From positions 4,216,001-4,280,000 of the forward strand of contig CM074179.1 of the NCBI GenBank assembly GCA_037179385.1: a stretch of DNA of 64,000 nt. The letters run 5' to 3'. Each line of letters opens with the position of its first letter. The stretch's first letter is position 1. Below the pieces are notes generated by a model that ran no database searches, had not been told where the DNA came from, and saw only the letters and a list, made by a program, of their open reading frames with translations. This document shows, piece by piece, positions 24,110-33,048 of this stretch. The position numbers and the translations under genes were made by a program. Origin of the DNA: Holothuria scabra (taxonomy: Eukaryota > Echinodermata > Holothuroidea > Aspidochirotida > Holothuriidae).

Positions 24110-26551
24110 GCCAGCGGGGGGGCGGGCAGAGTGCCCCCTACAGAAATTTTGGGGATGCGATGGGCGATGTTGAAAAAATGAAGGGGAGCGAAAAAAATAA
24201 AAAAAAATAAAAATAAATAAACGGCAAGAGGAGGGAGGGAATCGGGGGCATTTTTTTTTTACAGTTTTTCGTCTGGTGGGGGCTCTTAGTCGTTACGATA
24301 AAGTATGCAGTCCCCGACTGCGACTAGTGTCCCCGATGGTTTACATGTTTTCTGCTCGCAAGGGACAATTTCACTAATAAGAACCCCAAATTTTCGGCGC
24401 TCTACGCGCGCTGTAGATTCACTCCAGTTTTTTCAATACTTCCATTCCACATGTCTAGAAAGTGTAAGTCCTCTCAATCTTACCAAGTAACTGTTAGGCA
24501 GAGTACACATGTTATGCAAAGGTCGTAAATTTTATCCCATATCACAAAGCCTAGTTGCTGTTCTCTTGTGTGTGTCATGCGATAGGTCAAATGGTGAGCC
24601 ACTCACGGAGCATAGTTTGGCTATTTTATCGGGTATTCCAGGTGGTTTTGACACAATGTATGTTATCCCCGATACGGTCTACAACCCCTGCAGTTTTTAT
24701 TTTTTTTTCTTTTTGTTCTCAATGATAACATAGGCTATGTTATTTTTGTGAGCCCATCAAAAAATTTCGGGCGCTTTGCGCGCTTTGCAATTTCACGATT
24801 CAGATTCAAAAGAACACTAACTCGGCTTTTGAAATATTAAGTAACGTTGTGCAAAATGTGCCGAAGGCTGCAATGACATGGGATAGTTAGGCTCCTTCAT
24901 ACCAACCCCTCGACGTAGGGGCTGTTGGAACTTGTGGTCGCTGGCATGTCCCGCCCCCTGTCGGGGATAACCTGTCGCCTTCTCACGGTCGGTTTAGTTA
25001 CTTTGGCTTTCACAAGAGATATTTCTGAGATTAAACCCAAAATGTTCGGTACACTTTGCACACTCTTCCTCAGTTCCGTTACCTAGAGCTAATAAAGTAC
25101 AAACCCTTCCCGTCTTTTCATGTAAATTAATAAGTAGAATAAATGGATTAATGTTCATGTCGGGAATTTCATCTCATTTCGCTAAACTTAGTTAATTATC
25201 TCTTGTGTCAGTCGTGTGGTACGGACTCGAAGAAGAAATTACAATATAATTTGTGTCCGATAGAGCTCAAATGCCGGGACAATTTATTGACCTATATAAG
25301 ATTTAAATAAGTACAGATTCTTTTTAGTGTAGGCTAACCCCAAAAATTTTCGCCCCCTTTTCCACGGTTAAATCAGTGCGGAAATATCTTCCTCTAGCAA
25401 ATACAAATTTGATGTCGTATATGGCTCGCAATGGCAGGTATAGTGCACAGGTTTTCTTCAAGCCTCCCTCACCAACTCATCGACGGCATCCTGGCTGTCG
25501 GGGCTTGGGTCGCTACCCACCCTGCCCCTCCCCCGTTCGGAGAGTGGCCCTTCGTCGGGCAAATTCTGGCTGGCGCCAAGCCTGGAGGGAAGACACATTT
25601 TTCCAGTTATGACTTGTATACGTGTAATGAAGCAATGAACTAGAAATGGAAGCTGCATTTTTTGGAGAGCGGCAACTATTTTGGAGGGGCTGTCAATTTC
25701 ACTAGGAGGACGTGTCGGCCCTCTAAAACCCCATGTGGAGAACAAAATATAGCATCATAAGCCGTGTTCCCATTTGATCCAGGGAGGTGGATCTTGATCT
25801 ACCGAGGTGGATCAAACACTAATGGGAACGCAGATCAACAACACTCACTCAAGATCAAGATCCAACGATTTTGATCGACCGTTCGGGGTAGATCAGATCC
25901 ACCGCGCTGGATCAAAGTTTGTAATGGGAACACATCGGTAGATCAAGTGACCCTGGATCTCCGGTTACACTCATGTATGTTTTTGTGATACATCGATACG
26001 AAATGCATGGCAGGCTGACTTGTAAACATTGGTGACCTTTTCGCACTTGCGCAATGTGTTCATAAAACACGTTTGATCTACCGCGCCCACTCAAATGGGA
26101 ACGCGGATCTCGATCAAGGTAACTGATGTTGATCCACCTCGGTAGATCAAGATCCGCCTCCCTGGATCAAATGGGAACACGCCTATATTGCATCTAAGCT
26201 CTTCGAGACAGCAAAACATTCCAAAAGGGGAAGGTGACACCCAGGGAGACAGGCCCGTGGTCAGGGGGTTCACGGGGTTCGCACTTAGTCCCGCCCATAC
26301 CTAATTTTTCTTATTTTTATTTTTTTTTATTTAAATAGAGTTTTGGCGTTTTTCAGTGCAAAATGTCAGTTCCGCGGGTTTAGCCAAATTAATGTAAGCC
26401 TTATGAGTAGCTGTTTTTTTCCAGTACGACACAATTCCCTAGGGCCCCATTGACTCGTACCGAGTAACCCTCTCACAGTCACACACTAACCCTGGTAACT
26501 CTCGAGGGAATAAGGAAAACATTGATACAAGATTGAAAATGTCCAAAAATT
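24110..26551 (+). repeat. Direct-repeat pair, copy B (about 2.4 kb including a nested insert)
   Basis: This is the second copy of 12671-14778, collinear and in the same orientation, with scattered substitutions and small indels. One example is a 5-base TGGCT duplication near 25570. It starts CACTAGCGTAGCCAGCGGGG and ends at GAAAATGTCCAAAAATTCC. It is interrupted by a 425-bp palindromic-ended element at 25760-26184. Without that element the two copies have similar length. It is non-coding. Confidence 0.9.
25760..26184. mobile_element. 425-bp MITE with long terminal inverted repeats and an ATA target duplication
   Basis: The left end reads GCCGTGTTCCCATTTGATCC and the right end is its complement (GGATCAAATGGGAACACGCC). 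Pairing extends about 55 bp inward through GGTGGATCTTGATCTACCGA. ATA flanks both sides (25757-25759 and 26185-26187). Copy A of the host repeat has a single ATA at this place (14366-14368), giving a clean pre-insertion allele. The body repeats GATCTACC/GGTAGATC motifs. It is non-coding; the superfamily is not assigned. Confidence 0.92.
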
Positions 26552-26835
26552 CCAACTTAGGTGTACACCAGATCGCTCAATTTTGATGTAAAATTGCAAA
26601 ATCTCCTTGGGCCAGGAGGAGGAGAACCACACCCTCTCCCCGTTCGGTCGCTCGGCTCCTCACTTGGGCGCTTCGCTCCCTCAAGAAAATGCCACACCCC
26701 AGTGGCGGCGATGAAAAATGAAAACGTTTGGGCTAAAGGTATGTTCAGCCCCTCAATATTTGTCAAGTGCTCCAATTAAGAAGCGGGGAGAATTTCGAAG
26801 TTGGACTGAATATATTCTTGCTTAAAACACTCGGG

Positions 26836-27122
26836 AAGTGCCGTTTCCGCCCATCTGAGGGGTTTGTAAAACCAAAAATATCCTGGTACGCTCCGCGCAA
26901 TTCGATGTTAGAGCTCCGCTTGAAACATGTATTCACATTTTTCATAGATTGATTTTTTTTTGCATTAATTGAGAAATATCAGAAATGAGATCCATATTTC
27001 TAGGCTGGGAACATGCAGCATAAAACACTCGGGAAGTGCCGTTTCCTGCCATCTGCGGGGTTTCTAAAACCATAAATTTTCTTGTACGCTCCGCACCAAC
27101 CGTTGGTGGCGCTCCGCTTAGA
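26836..27122. repeat. Pair of GGCGCTCCGC modules
   Basis: Two successive modules each carry AAAACACTCGGGAAGTGCCG, a CATCTG-GGGGTTT segment, TACGCTCCGC and GAGCTCCGCTT or GGCGCTCCGCTTAGATCG. They resemble the paired modules at 18265-18695, 21349-21667 and 44321-44693. They are followed by a C run and CTGGCTACGCCCCTG, the complement of the GCGTAGCCAG terminus. Confidence 0.8.
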
Positions 27123-27216
27123 TCGTCCCGTCGGTCAAGACTGGGGACGATGAGTCGACTTTGCCCCCCCCCCCACAAGAAAATCTGGCTACGCCCCTGT
27201 CCCCAGGTAGGTAGGT

Positions 27217-27383
27217 AGTCAGTCAGTCAGTCAGTCAGTCAGTCAGTCAGTCAGTCAGTCAGTCAGTCAGTCAGTCAGTCAGTCAGTCAGTCAGTCAGTC
27301 AGTCAGTCAGTCAGTCAGTCAGTCAGTCAGTCAGTCAGTCAGTCAGTCAGTCAGTCAGTCAGTCAGTCAGTCAGTCAGTCAGT
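27217..27383. repeat. Perfect (AGTC)n microsatellite, about 42 copies
   Basis: About 167 bp of uninterrupted AGTC tetranucleotide, preceded by a few GTAG units and ended by AGTTAGTTG. No variant was seen within the tract. Confidence 0.98.
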
Positions 27384-28666
27384 TAGTTGTGGCTTACGAG
27401 CTTGATTTTCCTTCTGCATATATACTGAGCACAAAGCACGATGACATTAAATGTTTCGTTTTAAAAGCCCATTTTCACTGTACGACAAAACATGATACCT
27501 CATCCAACTTCAGTAATGATTTTGGGCAGATTGATTGTCAATGCTGAAGACTCCAATTTTTCAATTTTCTTCTGCAAATGAACCCATTTTATCTCAAGTT
27601 TCTTGTCTTAAAATTCCTTTAGTACACTTAGGTGTACCAGATCTGGGAACAGATTGCCTAAACATTTCGACAAGCGTTTCCTGAAAAATCGCTACAACTT
27701 ATTTGAAGTAAAATTCTTAAAAATATAAAATGATTTTAGAGATTTAATTTGGGAAATATACCGACATGATAAAGTATCAGTATCACTGGCCAAAGACTCG
27801 ACGTGACTCGAGTCACCATAAAATAAAATAAATTTGAAAGGCGTGACCTGACTCGAGTCGGAGAAGTGAATGTCTCGACTTGACTCGAGTCTTTGTCCAC
27901 AATGACTCGCGTCACACCCGAAAGTAATAAAACAGAGACTAAAAGTTGTTTTCATCATCGGACACAAACCAACTGCCGTTCGTTACTGCTTTATCCAGTT
28001 CTGAATGCGCTCCTGTCTTTACGTAAGGAATCCGAACATACCGTGCTCTGCAATAACATGTGTAGCGCCGTCAATTTCACGGGATAATAACTCGTACAAC
28101 CATGGAACTACTACCTCGAGGTAGTACTTCCATGGTACAACAAACTTCAGTACCCTGTGTGTAGCACTAATAATGGTGCGGTGCCAGTGTAAACATTAAG
28201 ATTTCCCCAGACCTCAGTGCCTAGCCAGCCCAGTATACCACTACTCCTATCCAAACATTAGATAGATTTCCCTCGCCTCTGTACTAGTAGTCCCTATGTG
28301 GTATTTTGACTTGAAGTAGCTGAAGATGTGACTACGTTGGACAAATTTCATTTCCCTGTAGGCCTATTCATTTGGCAATATCTGTTATTGGTATCGGGAA
28401 TTTAGATAAACGAAATCAGTTTGTTTACGGGAACACATGTGGCTGCTGATGAACCACAGTTTAGGCCTATCATAATTCTCACTTGTTTACGTAATATTGG
28501 GGCCTTACTGTCGTGTATAACTGATAGCAATGGTTTGATTCAGGGGCGAGATTTGATCTCTGAAAGTGGGGAGGGAAAATTCGGGCTGACTACCAAACGG
28601 CGTCGAAGGCGCCGCGGGAGCGCGAAGCACTCCCCTACAGGCGTGGGGTCCAGGGGCCCGCCTCAG
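27384..28666. other. Geneless interval with palindromic GACTCGAGTC motifs
   Basis: Between 27790 and 27915 the 10-base palindrome GACTCGAGTC recurs three times, with GACTCGACTTGACTCGAGTC-like neighbours: a short dispersed repeat. A 36-bp palindrome lies at 28100-28135. No exon was recognised; the frames at 27692-27967 and 28421-28738 look like chance or repeat translation. Confidence 0.5.
28100..28135. repeat. 36-bp loopless palindrome centred on CTCGAG
   Basis: CCATGGAACTACTACCTC is followed directly by GAGGTAGTACTTCCATGG: 17 of 18 base pairs match with no spacer. It could form a cruciform or hairpin, or be the remnant of a fold-back element. Confidence 0.9.
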
Positions 28667-28810
28667 GGTGAAGGGGGATTAAAACGTGCAGCCACCGGGT
28701 ATCCATGGAGATTCTGTTTGATGGACCTAAGGTGCTAGGTGACTCGATCCGCGAGGCGGCGCTTGGTCTCTCCCACATATCCTAAAACGAGTTACATCTC
28801 CCACAAGCTA
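28667..28810 (-). repeat. Inverted partial copy of the Penelope-like endonuclease segment
   Basis: Read on the minus strand, this segment matches 28854-28991 over about 140 bp (GAGATGTAACTCGTT, TGTGGGAGAGACCAAG, CACCTTAGGTCCATCAAACA, CCATGGATACCCGGTGGCTG). The two arms are separated by 43 bp. An inverted 5' duplicate is a known insertion pattern of Penelope-like elements. Confidence 0.88.
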
Positions 28811-28853
28811 AGCAAAGATTCTCTTGCATTTCTTCTAATGTAGTTTATATTTT

Positions 28854-29130
28854 AGCTTGTGTGAGATGTAACTCGTTGTATGTGGGAGAGACCAAGCTCC
28901 GTCTTGCGGATCGAGTAACCGAGCACCTTAGGTCCATCAAACAGAGTCTCCATGGATACCCGGTGGCTGCACATTTTAACCCCCCTTCACCTTTTTCTAT
29001 ACAGCATTTAACCGTTACGGCAGCTGTTATGTACTGAGGCTCCGATCGTGACCGCCTTCGTGCTGAAAACCGACTGATCATGGGGCTAGGTACTCTCGCT
29101 CCACACGGCCTTAACGTTAGAATTGACCTA
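28854..29130 (+). pseudogene. Penelope-like element GIY-YIG endonuclease remnant
   Basis: The plus strand translates to RCNSLYVGETKLRLADRVTE, then HLRSIKQSLHGYPVAAHFN. This matches the pattern of the GIY-YIG endonuclease domain of Penelope-like elements: C-x-x-x-Y-V-G-E-T, R-x-x-x-R, E-H-x-x-x-I, P-V-A-x-H-F-N. In such elements the domain sits at the C terminus of the reverse transcriptase and nicks DNA for target-primed reverse transcription. The reading frame decays after about 29000, and no reverse transcriptase is present upstream because the copy is 5' truncated. The downstream hammerhead motif supports the assignment. Confidence 0.82.
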
Positions 29131-29420
29131 TTGTAATATTCACCTCTTTTTTGAGCAAGTTTTTTTTCCGGGCCTAGTTTTTTGCCTACTTTTTTCCCCT
29201 TTTTTCGAGAATGTTCGATTTGTTCTTGCACTTTTTCATCCAGGACGCTCTTTTTCTTTTTTTTTTTCTGATTTGTGTTTCATCCTTTGCAATCATGTTT
29301 TCTGACAGTCGCTTTCGTCCGGTTCTGTTTTTACAGCGATCGCTTCGGATTTGATCATGCGCTATGATCATGGGTTTGCCGTGTCCAATTGTTACTGTTG
29401 GTTGTTTAGTTTGATTTTTG

Positions 29421-29456
29421 CCACCTGATGAAGGGTTTGTACCCGAAACGTCGTGG
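29421..29456 (+). ncRNA. Hammerhead ribozyme motif of a Penelope-like element
   Basis: The motif contains CTGATGA (29425-29431), a stem-II hairpin GGGT-TTGT-ACCC (29433-29444), GAAAC (29445-29449) and GTC (29450-29452). Helix I is formed by CCAC (29421-29424) with GTGG (29453-29456). Cleavage would fall after C29452. Helix III is only about 2 bp with no loop, as reported for Penelope-type hammerheads, which are thought to act as dimers. An extra A at 29432 sits between the CTGATGA core and stem II. Position and orientation downstream of the endonuclease fit the element's 3' terminal repeat. Confidence 0.75.
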
Positions 29457-29879
29457 AGTTTCCCGAAAACGTTTACTTATTCCACAATTAGGTATATACA
29501 TATATATATATATTCTATTTAATTTTATGCTTTAGGTACACTCTAAATTTCTCTTGTTGTATCCAATTTGGTATAAGAGTGTCCTAAATAACGGTGCCAA
29601 TTAATGCTCCACGTCTGAAAAAGAAGAATGACTAATCATTCCGAGTACAAAAAGCGACCCAACTTGTCAATCATGAAAGGTAAGGGTAGGCTTACCATTC
29701 CTATAGAAAACTAATAAAACAAAAATAAAACCACAACACATATAACAAGAGGGTATGCCTTTTCTTTCTCTTAATGTTGTGAAACGATAAAGGTTATCTT
29801 TCTTCTAACGCGCATGACGGGAAGACACTCCCACGTATTTCGACCGCTTCGGTTTGGCAGAGAGAGTATTGCGTAAGAG

Positions 29880-30182
29880 TTAAATCCCTAATGACCGCCA
29901 AAACAGTTCCAATTCCCCTACCCTACTCTATTCAGCCCTTCGCACAATTGTCTAAAACTCACCCTCATCTAGACACAATTTCAGTTTATTGCTTCGGGGT
30001 AAGTGAACAAGACCCCAGTGTGTAATCAAAACTCTCTGAGTACAATACCACTTGTGTAGTATGAGCTACAGTAACCCTGCATTTTTGGAACTTAAGCTTG
30101 TTGTCAACTTAGGAGCTTAATTAAATGAGAATATCTTTAAACTACAAAAATTGTAGTGCGTATGAAGGGCTTTGGCCTTTAA
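29880..30182 (+). mobile_element. TTAA-type MITE, copy 2 (about 303 bp)
   Basis: TTAA stands at both ends (29880-29883 and 30179-30182). The left end continues into CAAAACAGTTCCAATTCCCC and the right end reads GGCTTTGGCCTTTAA, with interior landmarks shared with the copies at 6472 and 51239. It is non-coding. It lies 0.8 kb upstream of the lipoxygenase. Confidence 0.82.
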
Positions 30183-30314
30183 GCTAGATCTCCTACCATT
30201 ACACCGTTCAGAGGGGTAATTTAGTGCAGATACGTATTACTTTGGGAACCAGTTTGGGAAAAGCATTCGGGGGAGATCTTTCAAAAGTTTTTATTTGAAA
30301 TTAAAATCAAACCA

Positions 30315-30423
30315 GGGGCCTGTTCCACAAAGAGTTACGCACGATCTTAAGTGTGATTTACTGCTGGCTTAAGTATGGTGAATCAAACTTAAGATTGTGC
30401 TTAACTCTTTGTGAACGGGCCCC
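30315..30423. mobile_element. 110-bp fold-back MITE, copy 2
   Basis: This is the inverted copy of 3673-3782: the arms contain TGTTCCACAAAGAGTTACGC and its complement, and the centre is TACTGCTGGCTTAAGTATGG. The right arm lost one G (GTGAACGGGCCCC). Confidence 0.9.
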
Positions 30424-31017
30424 AGATCTCTTTGCGAATAATAACGTAGGCACATATCACCCACGTCTTGACGTCTCTTGATTGTGTGATTGTGCCACAG
30501 TCACAGATTGTGAAGTGACGAAGATGCAGAAATATGGGTCGATCAGAATTGCTTCCACTGAGGTACTCTCGACCGGTAACCTAAATTAGTTACATCTTCG
30601 TTCCTTTTTTGCGAAGTTGTACATTTTGCGAAACATAATTACTCGTTGAAACAAACACCACTCTCTTTCCGTTGTTTCCTCATTTCACCTTTCTTATTTT
30701 ATGATAAACTGTTAGAGGTGCTCTGAAAGTAATACAAAGCACTACCAGCGTTTTACTCCATCCAGGAAAAGTTGTTAACGTGGATACTTTGTGCGTCACA
30801 TTTGCTATTTGTGTTGGTGGTAACATAATCAACCATGCGCAAAACTTTGTCTCAGGATCTCGTGATGACGCTCCTCTTACATTTATGTAGACAGAATAAA
30901 GTGAACTCCCACTTGTTGAATTGAATTTAAGGACAGCGTGTCGTCTTACGTGAACGCAAGTTAGCCGTTTTTCTTGAACATTCCTTTCCTGCATTCTATT
31001 CTTTTATCATTGCCACA
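30424..31017. promoter_or_regulatory. Presumed 5' flank and leader of the lipoxygenase gene
   Basis: This is 594 bp between a fold-back MITE and the lipoxygenase start codon. No clear TATA box or initiator was found. TTGCCACAATGGGA gives the start codon A at -3 and G at +4, a good metazoan context. A minus-strand frame at 30680-30994 has no recognisable domain. Confidence 0.4.
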
Positions 31018-33048
31018 ATGGGATCCATTTTTTCAGCAATACATCGTATTACCCACAGATACAGTGAGGAAAAAGGGTTCATTGTTTCTGTCAAAACTGG
31101 TGATGCCATCAACAAGGGAACTAACGCAACTGTGAAGATAGCATTTGTTAATGAAAACGGTCTCCTCTCCAACGACCACACCTTAACTGTTTGGTGGAGA
31201 CGTAAGCATTTCAAAGGTGGAGATATCGATCATTTTGATATTCCACGAATTCCCAACTTTGACTGCGTGAAGAAAATAGATTTGTTCCGAATGAATATGG
31301 GACTTAATGATCGCTGGTATGTAGAGTGGGTTAAAGTGAAAAGTTGTCAGACAGGGTTGGAGTACGTCTTTCCTGTTCATCGTTGGGTACCTGGAAACGA
31401 AAGGCTTCGAATAGAGGAATTTGATGCTGTTTTGCCTCAGAATGATTGTCGGGGTGATAAGCGTATCGAAGAAATACAAAGGAAGAGGTCTGAGTATGCA
31501 TGTGAGATCAAAATAGAAGGATGGCTCCCAGAAGCGAAAAAACTCCCAAAGGACGAACAATTCTCAGCACCTTACCTATCCTTCCTCGGATTTACAGGAT
31601 TGCAAGTAAGTCGAGACACCAAAGATCAAACCTGCGGGGAATGGCTAAATTTCAACGAGATTCTTCATTACTACAACGACGACACCCTACCAAGACCATC
31701 TTGTCTGTCGGATTGGCAAACAGATTATGCCTTTGGTAGACAAAGATTGAATCATTGTAACCCCGGACAAATTCGCCTTTGCACAATCATCCCCAAAGGA
31801 TTCGCTGTCAATCCAACTACGCTTCCAAAGGGTCTACTTGACGAATTTACACTAAGTGAAGCTTTGCAAAAGAAGAGACTCTTTATTGTTGATTACAAGG
31901 TCCTAAAGGACCTAAAAAACACAAAGAAACCTATTTGTGCCCCAATTGCCCTATTTTTCCTGAACAAGAAAGACCAATTAATGCCTGTAGCAATTCAACT
32001 TTTCCAGGACCATTCTGGAAACAACCCGGTCTTTTACCCAACCGATAATATCATGACTTGGATGCTGGCTAAGATGTGGTTCAACAACGCTGATGCTAGT
32101 TTTCACCAATCTTGTTCTCATCTGGCTTTCACTCACCTGATAATGGAGGCCGCATGTTTGGCTACCCATCGTTCCCTCTCTCCTTCTCATCCCATTTTCA
32201 GACTTCTGGCCCCACACTTTCTCTTTCTACTAGCTATTAATGCATTTGCACTAGTAGAATTGGTGAATGAAGGAGGATGGGTCGACACAAGTATGTCAAT
32301 AGGACGTAATGGTATGTTCGAAATTATGACGAGACAACTCAAGACCTGGAGGTTAGATGTTCAAGGCACCTTACCAGAAGATCTAAAGCAAAGAGGAGTG
32401 GATGATAAGAACATCCTACCAAATTATTTCTATCGAGACGATGGACTGGCACTTTACAGAGCCATCAGAAAATACGCCGAAGAGGTCATCAACGGTTTTT
32501 ACTCTTCGAATGATGACATTCTTCAAGATAAAGAGATACAAGAGTGGGCTCGCTGCTTGCACGAGCCACACGAAGAGGGAGGGGTAGGTATACCAGGGGT
32601 ACACGGAGGGGGTAAGTTCAAAAACAAGGTCGAATTAGTCGATGTATGTACCTCATTCATATTCATAGCTAGTGCTCAGCACGCGGCCGTTAATTTCGGA
32701 CAATACGATGACTATGGTTATTCCCCTTTTTATCCATCGATCCTGAAGGGTGATCCTCCGTCAGATAAGCGCATGCGCACCTACGACGATATTGAAAATG
32801 CTCTTCCTTCAGAAGAGACAACCCTTGGGATATTGAAAATTACTAAGATCCTCAGTTCACGGGGAACCCAGCCTTTGGGAAACTTTGAAGTTCAATATTT
32901 GTACGATCCTAACAGTGTAAGGGCTGCGGATAACTTTCGAAGGGAATTGGTCAAAATTGGGCTTGAAATCGACGAACGGAACCAAGGCTTAGTTCACCCG
33001 TATACAAACCTACGACCTATTGACATTCCAAATGCTATTAGCATATAA
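31018..33048 (+). CDS. Animal-type lipoxygenase, intact, single exon, 676 aa
   Basis: The product is an iron lipoxygenase that adds O2 to polyunsaturated fatty acids such as arachidonate to give hydroperoxides. The order is the family's: an N-terminal PLAT/beta-barrel domain (about residues 19-125) that binds membranes and calcium, then the catalytic helical domain. The iron ligands are present: His363 and His368 (SFHQSCSH), His555 and Asn559 (AQHAAVNFGQYD) and the C-terminal Ile676. YFYRDDGLALYRAI and WARCLHEPHEEGG are also typical. Ala406 in LLAIN occupies the Coffa-Brash position, where Ala predicts S and Gly predicts R stereochemistry. The length is normal (660-680 aa in animals). There is no intron, unlike vertebrate genes of about 14 exons, which suggests a retrocopy or ancient intron loss. 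The first residues, MGSIFS, fit the N-myristoylation pattern. The start was chosen as the first ATG in frame with a good context. The exact paralogue and product cannot be told. Confidence 0.95.
   Translation: MGSIFSAIHRITHRYSEEKGFIVSVKTGDAINKGTNATVKIAFVNENGLLSNDHTLTVWWRRKHFKGGDIDHFDIPRIPNFDCVKKIDLFRMNMGLNDRWYVEWVKVKSCQTGLEYVFPVHRWVPGNERLRIEEFDAVLPQNDCRGDKRIEEIQRKRSEYACEIKIEGWLPEAKKLPKDEQFSAPYLSFLGFTGLQVSRDTKDQTCGEWLNFNEILHYYNDDTLPRPSCLSDWQTDYAFGRQRLNHCNPGQIRLCTIIPKGFAVNPTTLPKGLLDEFTLSEALQKKRLFIVDYKVLKDLKNTKKPICAPIALFFLNKKDQLMPVAIQLFQDHSGNNPVFYPTDNIMTWMLAKMWFNNADASFHQSCSHLAFTHLIMEAACLATHRSLSPSHPIFRLLAPHFLFLLAINAFALVELVNEGGWVDTSMSIGRNGMFEIMTRQLKTWRLDVQGTLPEDLKQRGVDDKNILPNYFYRDDGLALYRAIRKYAEEVINGFYSSNDDILQDKEIQEWARCLHEPHEEGGVGIPGVHGGGKFKNKVELVDVCTSFIFIASAQHAAVNFGQYDDYGYSPFYPSILKGDPPSDKRMRTYDDIENALPSEETTLGILKITKILSSRGTQPLGNFEVQYLYDPNSVRAADNFRRELVKIGLEIDERNQGLVHPYTNLRPIDIPNAISI

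Noticed and set aside
28845..29231. 128-codon minus-strand frame at the Penelope-like segment
   Set aside because: It is the antisense shadow of the GIY-YIG remnant, whose motifs read on the plus strand.
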